Shown here one piece after another: positions 8,221 through 18,300 of a DNA stretch of 64,000 nt. The position numbers and the translations under genes are program-made. The first letter of the stretch is position 1; the number at the start of each line of letters is the position of its first letter. Source of the DNA: Gulbenkiania mobilis (GTDB lineage: Bacteria > Pseudomonadota > Gammaproteobacteria > Burkholderiales > Chromobacteriaceae); the NCBI GenBank assembly GCA_004346645.1, contig SMDA01000001.1, positions 1 through 64,000 of the forward strand, given 5' to 3'. The notes beneath the pieces were generated by a model. The model was not told where the DNA came from. It made no database searches and saw only the letters and a list, made by a program, of their open reading frames with translations.

Positions 8221-9486
8221 TCAGGCAAGAATGGCGGCTTCAAGTTTGTCGAGGGCTTCGGCAAACACGCTGTCCTCGATGGTCAGCGGGAAGAGGAATC
8301 GCACCACATTGGCGTAAATGCCGCAGGTGAGCAGGATCAGGCCGTTCTCCAGCGCATGCGCCTGCACTTTCTTGGTGAAGTCGGCATCCGGTTCATGGCT
8401 GCCGGCCTTGCTGAACTCCACCGCCACCATGGCGCCCAGGCCACGCACTTCCGCGATCTGCGGCACACGCTGCTTGAGCGTGTGCAGGCGCTCCTTGAGC
8501 TGGTCCCCCAGACGGTTGGCGCGCTCCAAAAGGTTTTCTTCCTCGATGACGTCGATGACGGCATCGGCTGCGGCCAGCGCCAGCGGGTTGCCTGCGTAGG
8601 TGCCGCCCAGTCCGCCGGGTGCCGGCGCATCCATCATCTCGGCTCGGCCTGTTACCGCGGCCAGCGGGAACCCACCGGCCAGTGACTTGGCCAGCGTGGT
8701 CAGGTCCGGGGTCACGTCATAGTGCTGCATGGCAAACAGGCGTCCGGTGCGGGCAAAGCCGGCCTGAACCTCGTCCGCGATCATGACGATGCCGTGCTCG
8801 TCGCACAGCGCGCGGATGCGGCGGACGAACTCGGCCGGAGCAGGGTAGAAGCCGCCCTCTCCCTGTACCGGTTCGAAGATGATGGCGGCTACGCGCTTGG
8901 GATCGATGTCGAATTTGAACAGCTTTTCGATGCCGGCCATGGCATCGTCTACCGACACCCCGTGCAGTGCATTGGGGAAGGGCGCGTGATAGATGTCACC
9001 CGGGAACGGGCCGAAACCCACCTTGTACGGAACGACCTTGCCGGTCAGCGCCATGCCCAGAAGGGTACGGCCGTGGAAGGCACCGCCGAAAGCGATGACG
9101 CCGGCACGGCCGGTGTAGGCGCGCGCGATCTTGATGGCGTTCTCCACTGCCTCGGCGCCGGTGGTGTAGAAGGCGGTCTTCTTGGCAAAGCTGCCGGGCG
9201 TGAGCGCATTGAGCTTCTCAGCCACGCGGATGTAGCTCTCATAGGGCACGACCTGGTAGCAGGTATGGCTGAACTGGTTGAGCTGTGCGGCCACAGCGGC
9301 CTGCACGCGGTCGTGCAGGTGGCCGGTGTTGAGCACGCCGATGCCGCCTGCAAAGTCGATGTAGCGCTTGCCCTCGGTCGTCCAGAGTTCGGCATTCTTG
9401 GCGTGGTCGATGAAGAAGTTGCACATCACGCCGACTCCGCGCGGGGTGGCGTCGGCCTTGCGTTGCAGCAGTTCCTGGGTGCTCAT
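8221..9486 (-). CDS. gabT: 4-aminobutyrate (or 5-aminovalerate) aminotransferase, GabT/DavT type
   Basis: 421 aa. The start MSTQELLQRK at 9486 is set by AGGAG placed 7 nt upstream; the longer reading to 9564 is not supported. It is a class III PLP aminotransferase with TGAEAVENAIKIARAYTGR, the DEVQAGFARTGR block, and the PLP lysine in TLAKSLAGGFPL (~267). It transfers the amino group from GABA or 5-aminovalerate to 2-oxoglutarate. It is the first gene of gabT-gabD. Upstream, an 8-bp inverted repeat at 9577-9620 may be a control site. Confidence 0.93.
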   Translation of the reverse strand: MSTQELLQRKADATPRGVGVMCNFFIDHAKNAELWTTEGKRYIDFAGGIGVLNTGHLHDRVQAAVAAQLNQFSHTCYQVVPYESYIRVAEKLNALTPGSFAKKTAFYTTGAEAVENAIKIARAYTGRAGVIAFGGAFHGRTLLGMALTGKVVPYKVGFGPFPGDIYHAPFPNALHGVSVDDAMAGIEKLFKFDIDPKRVAAIIFEPVQGEGGFYPAPAEFVRRIRALCDEHGIVMIADEVQAGFARTGRLFAMQHYDVTPDLTTLAKSLAGGFPLAAVTGRAEMMDAPAPGGLGGTYAGNPLALAAADAVIDVIEEENLLERANRLGDQLKERLHTLKQRVPQIAEVRGLGAMVAVEFSKAGSHEPDADFTKKVQAHALENGLILLTCGIYANVVRFLFPLTIEDSVFAEALDKLEAAILA

Positions 9487-9576
9487 GGTTTCTCCTGTAG
9501 ATGATGGACCGGCCCGTGGACAGTTGGGTCTGCCTTCATCAGGCGGCCGGTCGTGGCAGTGCAATTATTCTAATCA

Positions 9577-9620
9577 CGTGTTTAGCAAAAAGCTACGGCC
9601 ATACCGATAAATTAAACACG
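9577..9620. promoter_or_regulatory. Inverted repeat flanking the putative gabT promoter
   Basis: CGTGTTTA (9577-9584) and TAAACACG (9613-9620) are perfect complements with 28 nt between them in an AT-rich patch. On the minus strand TAGAAT lies next to the gabT-proximal arm and could be the -10 box. No good -35 is seen. It could be a paired operator; the regulator is unknown. Confidence 0.4.
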
Positions 9621-9678
9621 CGTTGGGTAGTGAAAACAACACTCGCCCGCAGGCGGCTGCCCCGTGCCGGCAAGCATG

Positions 9679-9701
9679 AAAAACCCCGGCCGGAGCCGGG
9701 G
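9679..9701 (-). terminator. Terminator of the tetR-MFP-RND-tolC efflux operon
   Basis: Minus-strand hairpin CCCCGGC-TCCG-GCCGGGG followed by T5, starting 25 nt after the tolC stop. Confidence 0.85.
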
Positions 9702-9726
9702 GTGTGGGGGAGGCGGGGTGGACACA

Positions 9727-11022
9727 TCAGCCCGCTTGACGTAGTGAGCGATTCACTTCGGCCAACCCCGCTTCGGTGAGCTCACCGGTGGCCTGCAGCA
9801 GCTGCAGACGCGCGGTCAGGTAGTTGTAGCGGGCCTCGGCCAGCGAACGCACGGTATCGTAGTAATCCTGTTCGGCCCGCAATAGATCGAGGTTGGTGCG
9901 CACGCCCACTTCCCGGCCCAGCCGGGTCGATTCGAGCTTGCTGCGCGCCGAGACCAGGAGCTGCTCCTGGGCACGCACATAGGCGGCCCCGTTGGTCACG
10001 CCCAGGTAGGCACGACGCACGTCTTCGCGTACCTGACGGCGCGAGGCCTCCAGCCGGTCGCGCGCGGCCAGCTCACGGCTTGCCGCTTCCCGAATCTGCG
10101 AGCTGATGCCACCCCCGGCGAAGAGCGGCATCGTGACAGTCAGGCCCACGCTGCTGGCGCGGGTTTTCGGGCTGGGGCCCATACCACTGTCGTTGTCGCG
10201 ATAGCCTGCGTTGAGCTCCAGCGTCGGCAGGCGATTACCACGCGCCGCCAGCAAATCGGCACGAGCGGTTTCCAGTTCCTGGGCGCGGGCTCGCACATCG
10301 AAGCTGTTGTCCAGCGCGCGAGCCTGCCACGCTTCCAGCGCGCCTTGCGCGGTGACCAGCTCGATGCGCTCGGCCAGGGGTTGTATGCCGGCCGGGTCCA
10401 GTCCGGTCAGACGCGCCAGCGCGTTGCGAGCGATCTCCAGGTTGCTCTGGGCGACGATTTCCTGCGCGGCAGCGGCGTCATAGCCGGCCTGTGCCTCATG
10501 GGTGTCGGTGATGGTGGCGGTGCCGACCTCGAAGGCGGCGCGTGCCTGGGCCAGCTGGTTCTCGTAGGCCTTCTTGCTGGCACGGGTGGCCGCCAGGCTG
10601 TCCTGCGCCAGCAGGACGTCGAAGTAGGCGCGGCTCACATCCACGATCAACTGTTGCTCGTTGGCCAGGTACTGAATATCAGCCAGCGCCGCACCGGCCT
10701 GGCCGCGGCGGTAATCGGCGAACTTGCCCACGTCGAAGACCGGCTGGCTCAGTTCCACGCCATAGCCGCGGCTGGTGTACGAGGCCATGTCGGGTTCGAT
10801 CGGATTGTTGCGGGTAATGCTGCCGGACAGACCGATCTGCGGCAGCAGCCGGGCGCGGCCCTGGACGGCCTTTTCCTGCCCGGCGTCACGATCGGCGCGT
10901 GCAGCGGCGAAGCCAGCATCGTGCTCGCGGGCAGCCCGCCAGGCATCCAGGAGGTCATAGGCGGACGCCGTACCGGCCATTCCGGACAGACACAGCGCCA
11001 GGATTGTATTGCGGAATCTCAT
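9727..11022 (-). CDS. tolC: TolC-family outer membrane efflux channel
   Basis: 431 aa. The start at 11022 is set by GAAGAG upstream and by an ideal signal peptide (MRFRNTILALCLSGMAGTA, cleavage after ASA). The mature protein begins YDLLDAWRAAREHD, the typical TolC opening, and has two repeated outer-membrane-efflux halves (~25-215 and ~225-425) rich in Ala/Arg/Gln coiled coil. It should be the trimeric exit duct of the RND pump encoded just upstream (10-nt gap). It is last in the operon. The 11-mer lies at 9757-9767, in the 3' coding end. Confidence 0.92.
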   Translation of the reverse strand: MRFRNTILALCLSGMAGTASAYDLLDAWRAAREHDAGFAAARADRDAGQEKAVQGRARLLPQIGLSGSITRNNPIEPDMASYTSRGYGVELSQPVFDVGKFADYRRGQAGAALADIQYLANEQQLIVDVSRAYFDVLLAQDSLAATRASKKAYENQLAQARAAFEVGTATITDTHEAQAGYDAAAAQEIVAQSNLEIARNALARLTGLDPAGIQPLAERIELVTAQGALEAWQARALDNSFDVRARAQELETARADLLAARGNRLPTLELNAGYRDNDSGMGPSPKTRASSVGLTVTMPLFAGGGISSQIREAASRELAARDRLEASRRQVREDVRRAYLGVTNGAAYVRAQEQLLVSARSKLESTRLGREVGVRTNLDLLRAEQDYYDTVRSLAEARYNYLTARLQLLQATGELTEAGLAEVNRSLRQAG

Positions 11023-11032
11023 CGTATTCTCT

Positions 11033-14000
11033 TCATCGGGTAGCCTGCGGGCGCGTGACCTTGAACCACTGGGCATACAGCGCGGGCAGGAACAGCAGGG
11101 TCAGAACCGTGGCCACCAGCAGGCCACCCATGATCGCAACCGCCATCGGGCCCCAGAAGGTGCTGCGCGTGAGCGGGATCATGGCAAGGATCGCGGCCAG
11201 TGCGGTCAGCATGATAGGCCGGAAACGCCGGATCGTGGAACCGATTACGGCATCCCAGCGCTCGATGCCTTCGCTGATGTCATGCTCGATCTGGTCCACC
11301 AGGATGACCGAGTTGCGCATGATCATGCCAGCCAGTGCTATCACGCCCAGCATTGCCACGAAGCCGAACGGGGCGCGGAAGGCGATCAGCGTGAGCGTGA
11401 CGCCGATCATGCCCAGAGGCGCCGTCAGCAGCACCATCAGCGTGCGCTGGAAGCTCTTGAGCTGCAGCATCAGCAGCGTGAGCACAATCACCAGCATCAG
11501 CGGCTGCACCGCCGCGATGGCCTCCTGCGACTTCTTGCTGGCCTCCAGCGAGCCGCCAAGCTCGATGTGGTAACCCAGCGGCAGTGTTTTTTCCAACGCC
11601 TGCATTTTCGGCCACAGTGCAGTGGAGATGTCGGAGGCCTGCACACCGTCAGCGGCATCGGCCCGCACCGTGATCGTTGGCAGCCGGTTACGGCGCCAGA
11701 TGATGCTGTCCTCGGGTGCATAACTGATGGTGCCCAGCTGCGACACCGGAACGAAGCGCCCGCTGGTGGTCTGGATCATCAGGTTGCCAAGCGCTTCGAC
11801 ATCCTTGCGCTCGCCTTCGTTCAGACGTGCCACCACCGCAATGGTGCGGTCGCCCTCGCGCAGCTCGGTGACGGTGGAGCCGGAGACCAGCATCTGCAGC
11901 TGGCGGCCGAGCGCCTGCGTGGAGACACCTAGTACCCGCGCTTTGTCCTGGTCCAGCGTGATCCGCAATGCCTTCACCTGCTCGCCCCAGTCGTTGTTGA
12001 CGTGACGGGTGGCTGGATGGGCCCGCATCAGGGCTTCCACGCGGGCGGCGATGCGGCGGACCTCGTCATGGTCGCGGCCCATCACGCGAAACTGCACGGG
12101 GTAGCCCACGGGCGGGCCGTTCTCCAAGCGGGATACCCGACCGCGCACCATCGGAAAGTCCGTTTCAAAGAGGTGCTCCAGCTTGCTCTTGACGGTTTCG
12201 CGCACCTTCTCGTCCCCGGTCATCACCATCAACTGCGCATAGTTGGTGTGCTGCTGCTGCTGATCCAAGGGTAGGTAGAAGCGCGGACTGCCGCCGCCCA
12301 CATAGGCAGTGACGCTGGTGATGTTGGGGTCGCCCTTGAGGCGTGCCTCCAGCCGGTTCACTTCACGCGCAGTGGCTTCATAGCTCGCGCCCTGGGGCAG
12401 CCACAGATCGACCATCAGTTCCACCCGGTTGGATGAAGGGAAGAACTGCTGCTGGACGAAGAGCTTGAAGGCCCCCAGCGAAGCGAAGAAGGTCAGTACC
12501 GTAATCACGATCACCAGCTTGCGATGGTCCAGGCACCACTCCAGCACCCGGCGAAAGCGTCGGTAGAAAGGCTTGTCGTAGACGGCCTCGTGCGCGTGGC
12601 TGGCCAGATGCTCGGGCAGCAGGCGATAGCCGATGAAGGGGGTGAACACCACGGCCACGATCCACGACAGCACCAGCGCCAGCCCAACCACCGCGAACAG
12701 GCTGAAGACATATTCGCCGGCATTGGAGCGTGCCAGCCCCACCGGCAAGAAGGTGGCGGCGGTGATCAGCGTGCCCGTCAGCATCGGGAAGGCGGTGCTG
12801 GTGTAGGCGAAGGTGGCGGCCTGCATCTTGTTCCAGCCCTGCTCGAGCTTGAGCTGCATCATCTCCACCGCGATGATCGCATCGTCCACCAGCAGGCCCA
12901 ACGCAATGATCAGCGAGCCGAGCGAGATGCGCTGCAGATCGATCTTGAAGAAGTACATCGCCAAGAAGGTCATGGCCAGCACCAGCGGGATGGACAGGGC
13001 CACCACGACGCCGCTGCGCCAGCCCAGACTGAAGAAGCTGACCGCCAGCACGATCACCACCGCCTCTACCAGCGAGCGCATGAACTCGTTGACCGAGCTC
13101 TTCACCACTTTGGGCTGATCGGAAACCGCGTCGATTTCCAGGCCCACCGGCAGCTTGCGGCGCATGTCGTCCATCAGGCTGGAGAGGTTGGTGCCGAGCT
13201 TGAGCACGTCGCCACCGTCCTTCATGCTGACTGCCAGTAGCAAGGCTGGCTTGCCGTCATAACGGATGCTGAACGTGGGGGGGGTCTGATAGCCACGCGA
13301 TACGGTAGCGATGTCACCCAGCCGGAAGGTGCGGCCATTGACGCTGATCGGCGTGTTGGCGATTGTTTCCACCGAAGTGTAGTTGCCCGTGGGGCGTAGC
13401 CAGATGCGGTCGGTGGGGGTCTCGAACACGCCCGCCGGCGTGGTGGCGTTCTGTTCGGCCAAGGCGTTCCAGATGGTGCGGGTGTCCAGCCCCAGCGTGG
13501 CCAGTTTGGCCGTCGAGAGGTCCACATGGATGCGCTCTTCCTGCTCGCCCAGGATCTCCACCTTGCCGATGTCCGGCAGGCGCAGCACCTCCCGCTTCAC
13601 GTTCTCCACCTGCCGGCGCACCTCTTCATAGCCGAATCCGTCGCCGGTGAAGGCGTAGAGGTTGCCGAAGGTGTCCCCGAATTCGTCGTTGAAGAAGGGG
13701 CCGCGGAGGTCGGATGGCAGAGTGGGGCGGATGTCGCCGATCTTCTTGCGCACTTGGTACCACAGGTCGGGCACCTTCTTGGGCGCGGTATCCTCACGGA
13801 TGGAAAGCACGAAGACCGCTTCGCCCGGCTTGGTGTAGCTCTTCACATATTCGAGGTCGCCCATCTCGAGCAGCTTCTTCTCGATCTTGTCTGTCACCTG
13901 CGCCTCGGTTTCCTGGGCGGTCGCGCCAGGCCACACGACCCGCACCATCATCGCCTTGAAGGTGAATTCCGGGTCTTCCTTCTGACCCAGGTGCATATAG

Positions 14001-14092
14001 GCCCAGATGCCTGCAGCCATCAGCACCACCATCAGGTACTGCACCAGTGGCTGGTGGCGCAATGCCCACTCCGAAAGGTTGAGTTTCTTCAT
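11033..14092 (-). CDS. RND multidrug efflux pump, inner membrane subunit (HAE-1-like)
   Basis: 1019 aa, standard for AcrB-type pumps. The N-terminal helix (residues ~13-32) is followed by the porter domain (KMMVRVVWPGATAQETE...), a second set of TM helices near 335-530 containing LIIALGLLVDDAIIAVEMMQ with the two membrane Asp residues used in proton relay, then the second porter half and TM helices ~840-1010. It is a proton-driven exporter of amphipathic toxicants. The partners are the MFP 10 nt upstream and TolC 10 nt downstream. It looks closer to TriC/MexK-like single-MFP pumps than to AcrB itself, which is my impression and not a tree. Confidence 0.93.
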   Translation of the reverse strand: MKKLNLSEWALRHQPLVQYLMVVLMAAGIWAYMHLGQKEDPEFTFKAMMVRVVWPGATAQETEAQVTDKIEKKLLEMGDLEYVKSYTKPGEAVFVLSIREDTAPKKVPDLWYQVRKKIGDIRPTLPSDLRGPFFNDEFGDTFGNLYAFTGDGFGYEEVRRQVENVKREVLRLPDIGKVEILGEQEERIHVDLSTAKLATLGLDTRTIWNALAEQNATTPAGVFETPTDRIWLRPTGNYTSVETIANTPISVNGRTFRLGDIATVSRGYQTPPTFSIRYDGKPALLLAVSMKDGGDVLKLGTNLSSLMDDMRRKLPVGLEIDAVSDQPKVVKSSVNEFMRSLVEAVVIVLAVSFFSLGWRSGVVVALSIPLVLAMTFLAMYFFKIDLQRISLGSLIIALGLLVDDAIIAVEMMQLKLEQGWNKMQAATFAYTSTAFPMLTGTLITAATFLPVGLARSNAGEYVFSLFAVVGLALVLSWIVAVVFTPFIGYRLLPEHLASHAHEAVYDKPFYRRFRRVLEWCLDHRKLVIVITVLTFFASLGAFKLFVQQQFFPSSNRVELMVDLWLPQGASYEATAREVNRLEARLKGDPNITSVTAYVGGGSPRFYLPLDQQQQHTNYAQLMVMTGDEKVRETVKSKLEHLFETDFPMVRGRVSRLENGPPVGYPVQFRVMGRDHDEVRRIAARVEALMRAHPATRHVNNDWGEQVKALRITLDQDKARVLGVSTQALGRQLQMLVSGSTVTELREGDRTIAVVARLNEGERKDVEALGNLMIQTTSGRFVPVSQLGTISYAPEDSIIWRRNRLPTITVRADAADGVQASDISTALWPKMQALEKTLPLGYHIELGGSLEASKKSQEAIAAVQPLMLVIVLTLLMLQLKSFQRTLMVLLTAPLGMIGVTLTLIAFRAPFGFVAMLGVIALAGMIMRNSVILVDQIEHDISEGIERWDAVIGSTIRRFRPIMLTALAAILAMIPLTRSTFWGPMAVAIMGGLLVATVLTLLFLPALYAQWFKVTRPQATR

Positions 14093-14102
14093 CGGGCGCG
14101 CC

Positions 14103-15182
14103 TCACTCCTTGAGCAGCGTCACGCGCTGCCCGTCACGCAGCAGGTGTACCCCTGCCGTCACTACCCGCTCGCCGGGACGCACGCCGCCGGACACCGCCA
14201 CCCAGTCGCTGCCGACGGCGGCCACCGTTACCGCCTTTCGGCCAACCTTGGAGGTCTTGGGGTCTACTATCCACACGAAGTGCTTGCCTCCTTCGTCCAG
14301 TAGCGCCGTCAGCGGCAGACGCATCGCATCGCCACGGTTGGCCGAAGGCAGGGTAACGGTGGCGCTCATGCCCAACTGCGCCGCATCGCCCGCGCCCATG
14401 ATCAACGCCCTCGCGGCATAGGTACGGGTGGCTGGGTCGGCGTCGGCCGCCAGTTCACGCAGCACGCCCCGGTAGCGGGCGTTGCCTGACCACAGCCGGA
14501 TTTCCAGCGCCGGCGCCTTGCGGATCTGGGCCAATGCATTTTCCGGCACTTGGAAGGCCACTTCGCGTTCACCGTCCGCTGCCAGCCGTGCCACCGCCTG
14601 ACCGGCGGCCACGACCATGCCCGGTTCGACGCTGATGGTACTGATCACGCCGTCTGCCGGTGCGGTCAGCGTGGCATAGGCCGTCTGGTTGCGGCTGGCA
14701 CCGAGCTGGGCGCGGGCCTGCTCCAGGCGTGAGCGGGCCGCATTGACCGCATTTTCCTGACGCTCCACCTGCGAGCGGCTGATGAAGTTGCGTCCCAAAA
14801 GCTCCCGGTAGCGGGCCAGGTCGGCCGCCTGCTGGGTCAGGTCCGACTCGGCGGCCGCCACCGCGGCCTGCTTGGCCGAAAGGTCGAGCCCGTAGTCGGT
14901 GGCATCCAGGCGGGCGATGGGCTGGCCGCGGCGCACGCGTGCGCCCGCATCCACCATGCGCTCGATCACCTTGCCGCCGACACGGAAAGCGAGTTGCGTT
15001 TCGTGCCGGGCACGTACCTCGCCGGCAAAGCTGGGGCCGCCGGCCTCGGCTGTGCTGCCAGCCATCGTGGTGCGCACCGGGCGCACCTCCTCGACCGGGG
15101 CCGCTTCCTTGGCGCAGCCCGCAAGGGTCAGGGCCGCCAGCAGCGTGGCCGCCAGCGGGCGCAGGGAGAAAGCACGCGTCAT
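14103..15182 (-). CDS. RND periplasmic adaptor (membrane fusion lipoprotein)
   Basis: 359 aa. The N-terminus is a lipoprotein signal with lipobox LTLAGC, so the mature protein should be anchored at the inner membrane through Cys22. Next come a lipoyl-type half (AFRVGGKVIERMVDAGARVRRG), an alpha-hairpin of ~95 residues and the second lipoyl half (APADGVISTISVEPGMVV), then beta-barrel and membrane-proximal domains. It couples the RND pump to TolC. Its ATG follows the tetR stop after one base (TGA-C-ATG), so translation is tightly coupled. The 11-mer occurs at 14237-14247 and, in the opposite orientation, at 14336-14346. Confidence 0.93.
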   Translation of the reverse strand: MTRAFSLRPLAATLLAALTLAGCAKEAAPVEEVRPVRTTMAGSTAEAGGPSFAGEVRARHETQLAFRVGGKVIERMVDAGARVRRGQPIARLDATDYGLDLSAKQAAVAAAESDLTQQAADLARYRELLGRNFISRSQVERQENAVNAARSRLEQARAQLGASRNQTAYATLTAPADGVISTISVEPGMVVAAGQAVARLAADGEREVAFQVPENALAQIRKAPALEIRLWSGNARYRGVLRELAADADPATRTYAARALIMGAGDAAQLGMSATVTLPSANRGDAMRLPLTALLDEGGKHFVWIVDPKTSKVGRKAVTVAAVGSDWVAVSGGVRPGERVVTAGVHLLRDGQRVTLLKE

Positions 15183-15183
15183 G

Positions 15184-15837
15184 TCAGTTTTCCTCTGATG
15201 TGTTGTTGTTCTTCAGTCCGTACAGAATCAGGTCGAGCGCCACCGCCAGGCGCCGGCTGGGGTCGGCATCCTCACCGGCCTGCAGGATGCAGCCGAAGGA
15301 GTGGTCCCAGACCATAGAGGCGATCAGGGGGGCCATCAGGGTGTCCACCGCCGATTCGACCGGTACTGCCCGGAATTCGCCCCGGGCCATGCCCAGACGG
15401 ATCAGGTCGGCCACCATCGTCCGGCCACGCAGGATCACTTCCTGGTAGTAGAAAGTGGCCAGTTCCGGGAAGTTGGCCGCCTCGGCCATCATCAGCTTGC
15501 ACAGGCCGGCCCCACGGGTGGAGCCGATGCGGGCCCACCATACTTCCATCAGCAGAGCCAGCAGCGAGGAGACATCGCCTTCGTGCCGGGCTGCCAGCTG
15601 CGAGAGATCGCTCAGCTCGTTGACCAGCGACTCGCGCACCACGGCCTTGAAGATGTCTTCCTTATTCTGGAAGTAGAGATAGGGCGTGCCCTTGGTCACG
15701 CCGGCTGCGCGGGCAATGTCTTCCATCTTGGTGGCGCGGAAGCCCTTTTCCACAAAAAGCTCCAGCGCAGCATCGAGGATTTCGCCGGGGCGCACGTCCT
15801 TTTTGCGCTGCCAGCGGGAGGGTAGCTTGGCTGTCAT
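15184..15837 (-). CDS. TetR/AcrR-family repressor of the efflux operon
   Basis: 217 aa. The start at 15837 has AGGAAGG 7 nt upstream; an ATG at 15861 would add eight residues across the putative operator. The N-terminal HTH is typical (ILDAALELFVEKGFRATKMEDIARAAGVTKGTPYLYFQNKEDIF, residues ~20-65). The C-terminal ligand domain includes TTG-like helices and a region with several Met and Trp. Being first gene of the operon it should be an autorepressor, relieved by pump substrates. The promoter (15874-15902) and a palindrome at 15847-15860 just downstream of it fit that model. Confidence 0.92.
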   Translation of the reverse strand: MTAKLPSRWQRKKDVRPGEILDAALELFVEKGFRATKMEDIARAAGVTKGTPYLYFQNKEDIFKAVVRESLVNELSDLSQLAARHEGDVSSLLALLMEVWWARIGSTRGAGLCKLMMAEAANFPELATFYYQEVILRGRTMVADLIRLGMARGEFRAVPVESAVDTLMAPLIASMVWDHSFGCILQAGEDADPSRRLAVALDLILYGLKNNNTSEEN

Positions 15838-15846
15838 CGACCTTCC

Positions 15847-15860
15847 TGAATCCGTATTCA
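15847..15860. promoter_or_regulatory. Candidate TetR operator
   Basis: TGAATCCGTATTCA is a palindrome with 5-bp arms and a 4-nt centre. It lies about 7-20 nt after the predicted start of transcription and 10 nt before the tetR ATG, a position where a repressor would block initiation or early elongation. Confidence 0.55.
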
Positions 15861-15873
15861 CTAACCGCCGGCC

Positions 15874-15902
15874 ACTTTATGCAAAAAGCACTCGTCTGAC
15901 AA
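15874..15902 (-). promoter_or_regulatory. Sigma-70 promoter of tetR-efflux operon
   Basis: Minus strand TTGTCA (15902-15897), 17-nt spacer, TAAAGT (15879-15874). Both hexamers are close to consensus. Transcription should begin near 15867. Confidence 0.7.
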
Positions 15903-15937
15903 TTAATAAATCACAGTTCATTAGTCGGTGTGTTTAG

Positions 15938-16852
<915 letters not shown>

Positions 16853-16884
16853 GCGCTGCCCCAGGCCCGGTCGCAATGGCCGGG

Positions 16885-16912
16885 CTGACAACGGGCCCTG
16901 CTTGGCTATAGT
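16885..16912 (+). promoter_or_regulatory. Sigma-70 promoter of the CBS-domain gene
   Basis: CTGACA (16885-16890), 16-nt spacer, TATAGT (16907-16912): each hexamer differs from consensus at one base. It shows that the CBS gene is transcribed separately from argB. Confidence 0.65.
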
Positions 16913-16957
16913 GAAGACATCCCCCGGTCTTTACCCACCCCTCTCCGGAAGGAAGCC

Positions 16958-17395
16958 ATGCAAACCGTACGCCAACTCCTCGACAACAAGAAGCAGCATG
17001 CCGGTCCGATCGCCATCGCGCCTGAAGCCACCGTGTTCCAGGCGCTGGAACTGATGGCCGAGCACGACATCGGTGCCGTACTGGTGATGGAAGGCAAGAA
17101 CGTTGTCGGCATCTTCTCCGAGCGCGACTACGCGCGCCGCATCATCCTGCAAGGCAGAACTTCCACCGGCACGCCGGTGCGCGACATCATGACCAGTCGC
17201 GTGCTCTTCGTCCGCCCCGAGAATACCGTGGACGACTGCATGGCGCTGATGTCGGAAAAGCGCATCCGCCACCTGCCTGTCCTGGACGAAGGCGGCGAGG
17301 TGTGCGGCGTGCTTTCGATCGGTGACCTGGTGCGCGCCACTATTGAGGAACAGGAGCACGTCATCGGCCAGCTGGTGCAGTACATTCACGGCTGA
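16958..17395 (+). CDS. Stand-alone twin CBS-domain protein
   Basis: 145 aa, almost entirely two CBS domains (~10-66 and ~75-132), with the repeated pattern AVLVMEGKNVVGIFSERDYARR and HLPVLDEGGEVCGVLSIGDLV. CBS pairs bind adenine nucleotides such as AMP, ATP or SAM. GGAAGGAAG provides a strong ribosome site. It has its own promoter. It is not in an operon with argB (105-nt gap) or with the converging iclR-type gene. The target protein that would be regulated is unknown. Confidence 0.9.
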   Translation: MQTVRQLLDNKKQHAGPIAIAPEATVFQALELMAEHDIGAVLVMEGKNVVGIFSERDYARRIILQGRTSTGTPVRDIMTSRVLFVRPENTVDDCMALMSEKRIRHLPVLDEGGEVCGVLSIGDLVRATIEEQEHVIGQLVQYIHG

Positions 17396-17404
17396 CCGGT
17401 TGCG

Positions 17405-18193
17405 TCAGCGCGAAGGGATGAGGCGTTCGCGCAGTGCCTGCAGGGCCGGAGCGATGCGTTCGCGCATGGTTGCGGCATCGAAGACGAAAGCCGGCCCGCT
17501 GGCGTTCAGGCTCATCGGCGGCTGGCCGGGCGCGGGGGAGGGCAGATGCACCCCCACGGCCATCACGTCCGGCTCGTATTCGCCGAACGAGGCGGAGTAT
17601 CCCTGCCGGCGGTATTCGGCCACGGCTTCGTCCAGCTTGGCCGAAAGTTCGGCCCAGCGGGTGCCATAACGCTGCGCCAGTTCCCCTTCCAGCCGGCGCC
17701 GCTCCGGTTCGGCCAACCCTGCGTAATAGGCTCGGCCGATGGCGGTGGTGGCCACCGGGACGCGCGAGCCGACCGTTAGCTGCACCGACACCCGGGCCTG
17801 GCTGCGACAGGTTTCCAGATAGACCATGTCCGTGCCGTCGCGCACCGCCAGGCTGACCGATACGGTATGGTCCAGGGCGAACTCGCGCATCAGCGGTGCA
17901 GCCAGCTGGCGGATGTCGTAGCTGGCCAGTACGGCAGACCCCAAAGTAAGAGCCGAGATGCCCAGCCGGTAAAAGCCGGTGATTTCATCCTGGGACAGAT
18001 AGCCCAGTCTGGTCAGAGTGTAGGTCAGCCGCGACACCGTGGACTTGGGCAGCCCGGTGCGTTGCGCCAGCGCCAGGTTGGACAGTGCCCCCTCTCCGGG
18101 CCGGAAGGCTGCCAGCACGCTCAGCCCACGGGCCAACGCGCTCACGAACAGCCGGTCCTTGCCTTCTTCTTCTGTCGTATCCACTTCGCTCAT
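17405..18193 (-). CDS. IclR-family regulator, probably of glutaryl-CoA dehydrogenase
   Basis: 262 aa from ATG 18193, which has GAGAGGA upstream; the longer reading to 18244 lacks support. The winged HTH is at ~18-75 (NLALAQRTGLPKSTVSRLTYTLTRLGYL). The effector domain follows, with TMVYLETCRSQ-like and VPVATTAIGRAYYAGL segments typical of the family. It is divergent from gcdH, and two 15-bp dyads spaced by two helix turns lie in front of gcdH. A role as activator or repressor of glutarate use is inferred from this context. The 11-mer is at 17708-17718. Confidence 0.88.
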   Translation of the reverse strand: MSEVDTTEEEGKDRLFVSALARGLSVLAAFRPGEGALSNLALAQRTGLPKSTVSRLTYTLTRLGYLSQDEITGFYRLGISALTLGSAVLASYDIRQLAAPLMREFALDHTVSVSLAVRDGTDMVYLETCRSQARVSVQLTVGSRVPVATTAIGRAYYAGLAEPERRRLEGELAQRYGTRWAELSAKLDEAVAEYRRQGYSASFGEYEPDVMAVGVHLPSPAPGQPPMSLNASGPAFVFDAATMRERIAPALQALRERLIPSR

Positions 18194-18300
18194 CGTGTGT
18201 CCTCTCGGGCGCTTTTCGAATCCGGGACGTTTTTTACCACGCAAACCCCGACCCGTTTGCCAAAACCTCTTTACAAGTTTTGTCTGGCTTGGCTAATCTA

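Noticed and set aside
7072..8685. 537-codon plus-strand ORF opposite gabT/gabD
   Set aside because: It is an antisense shadow of two certain genes, as usual in GC-rich DNA, with no domain or ribosome site.
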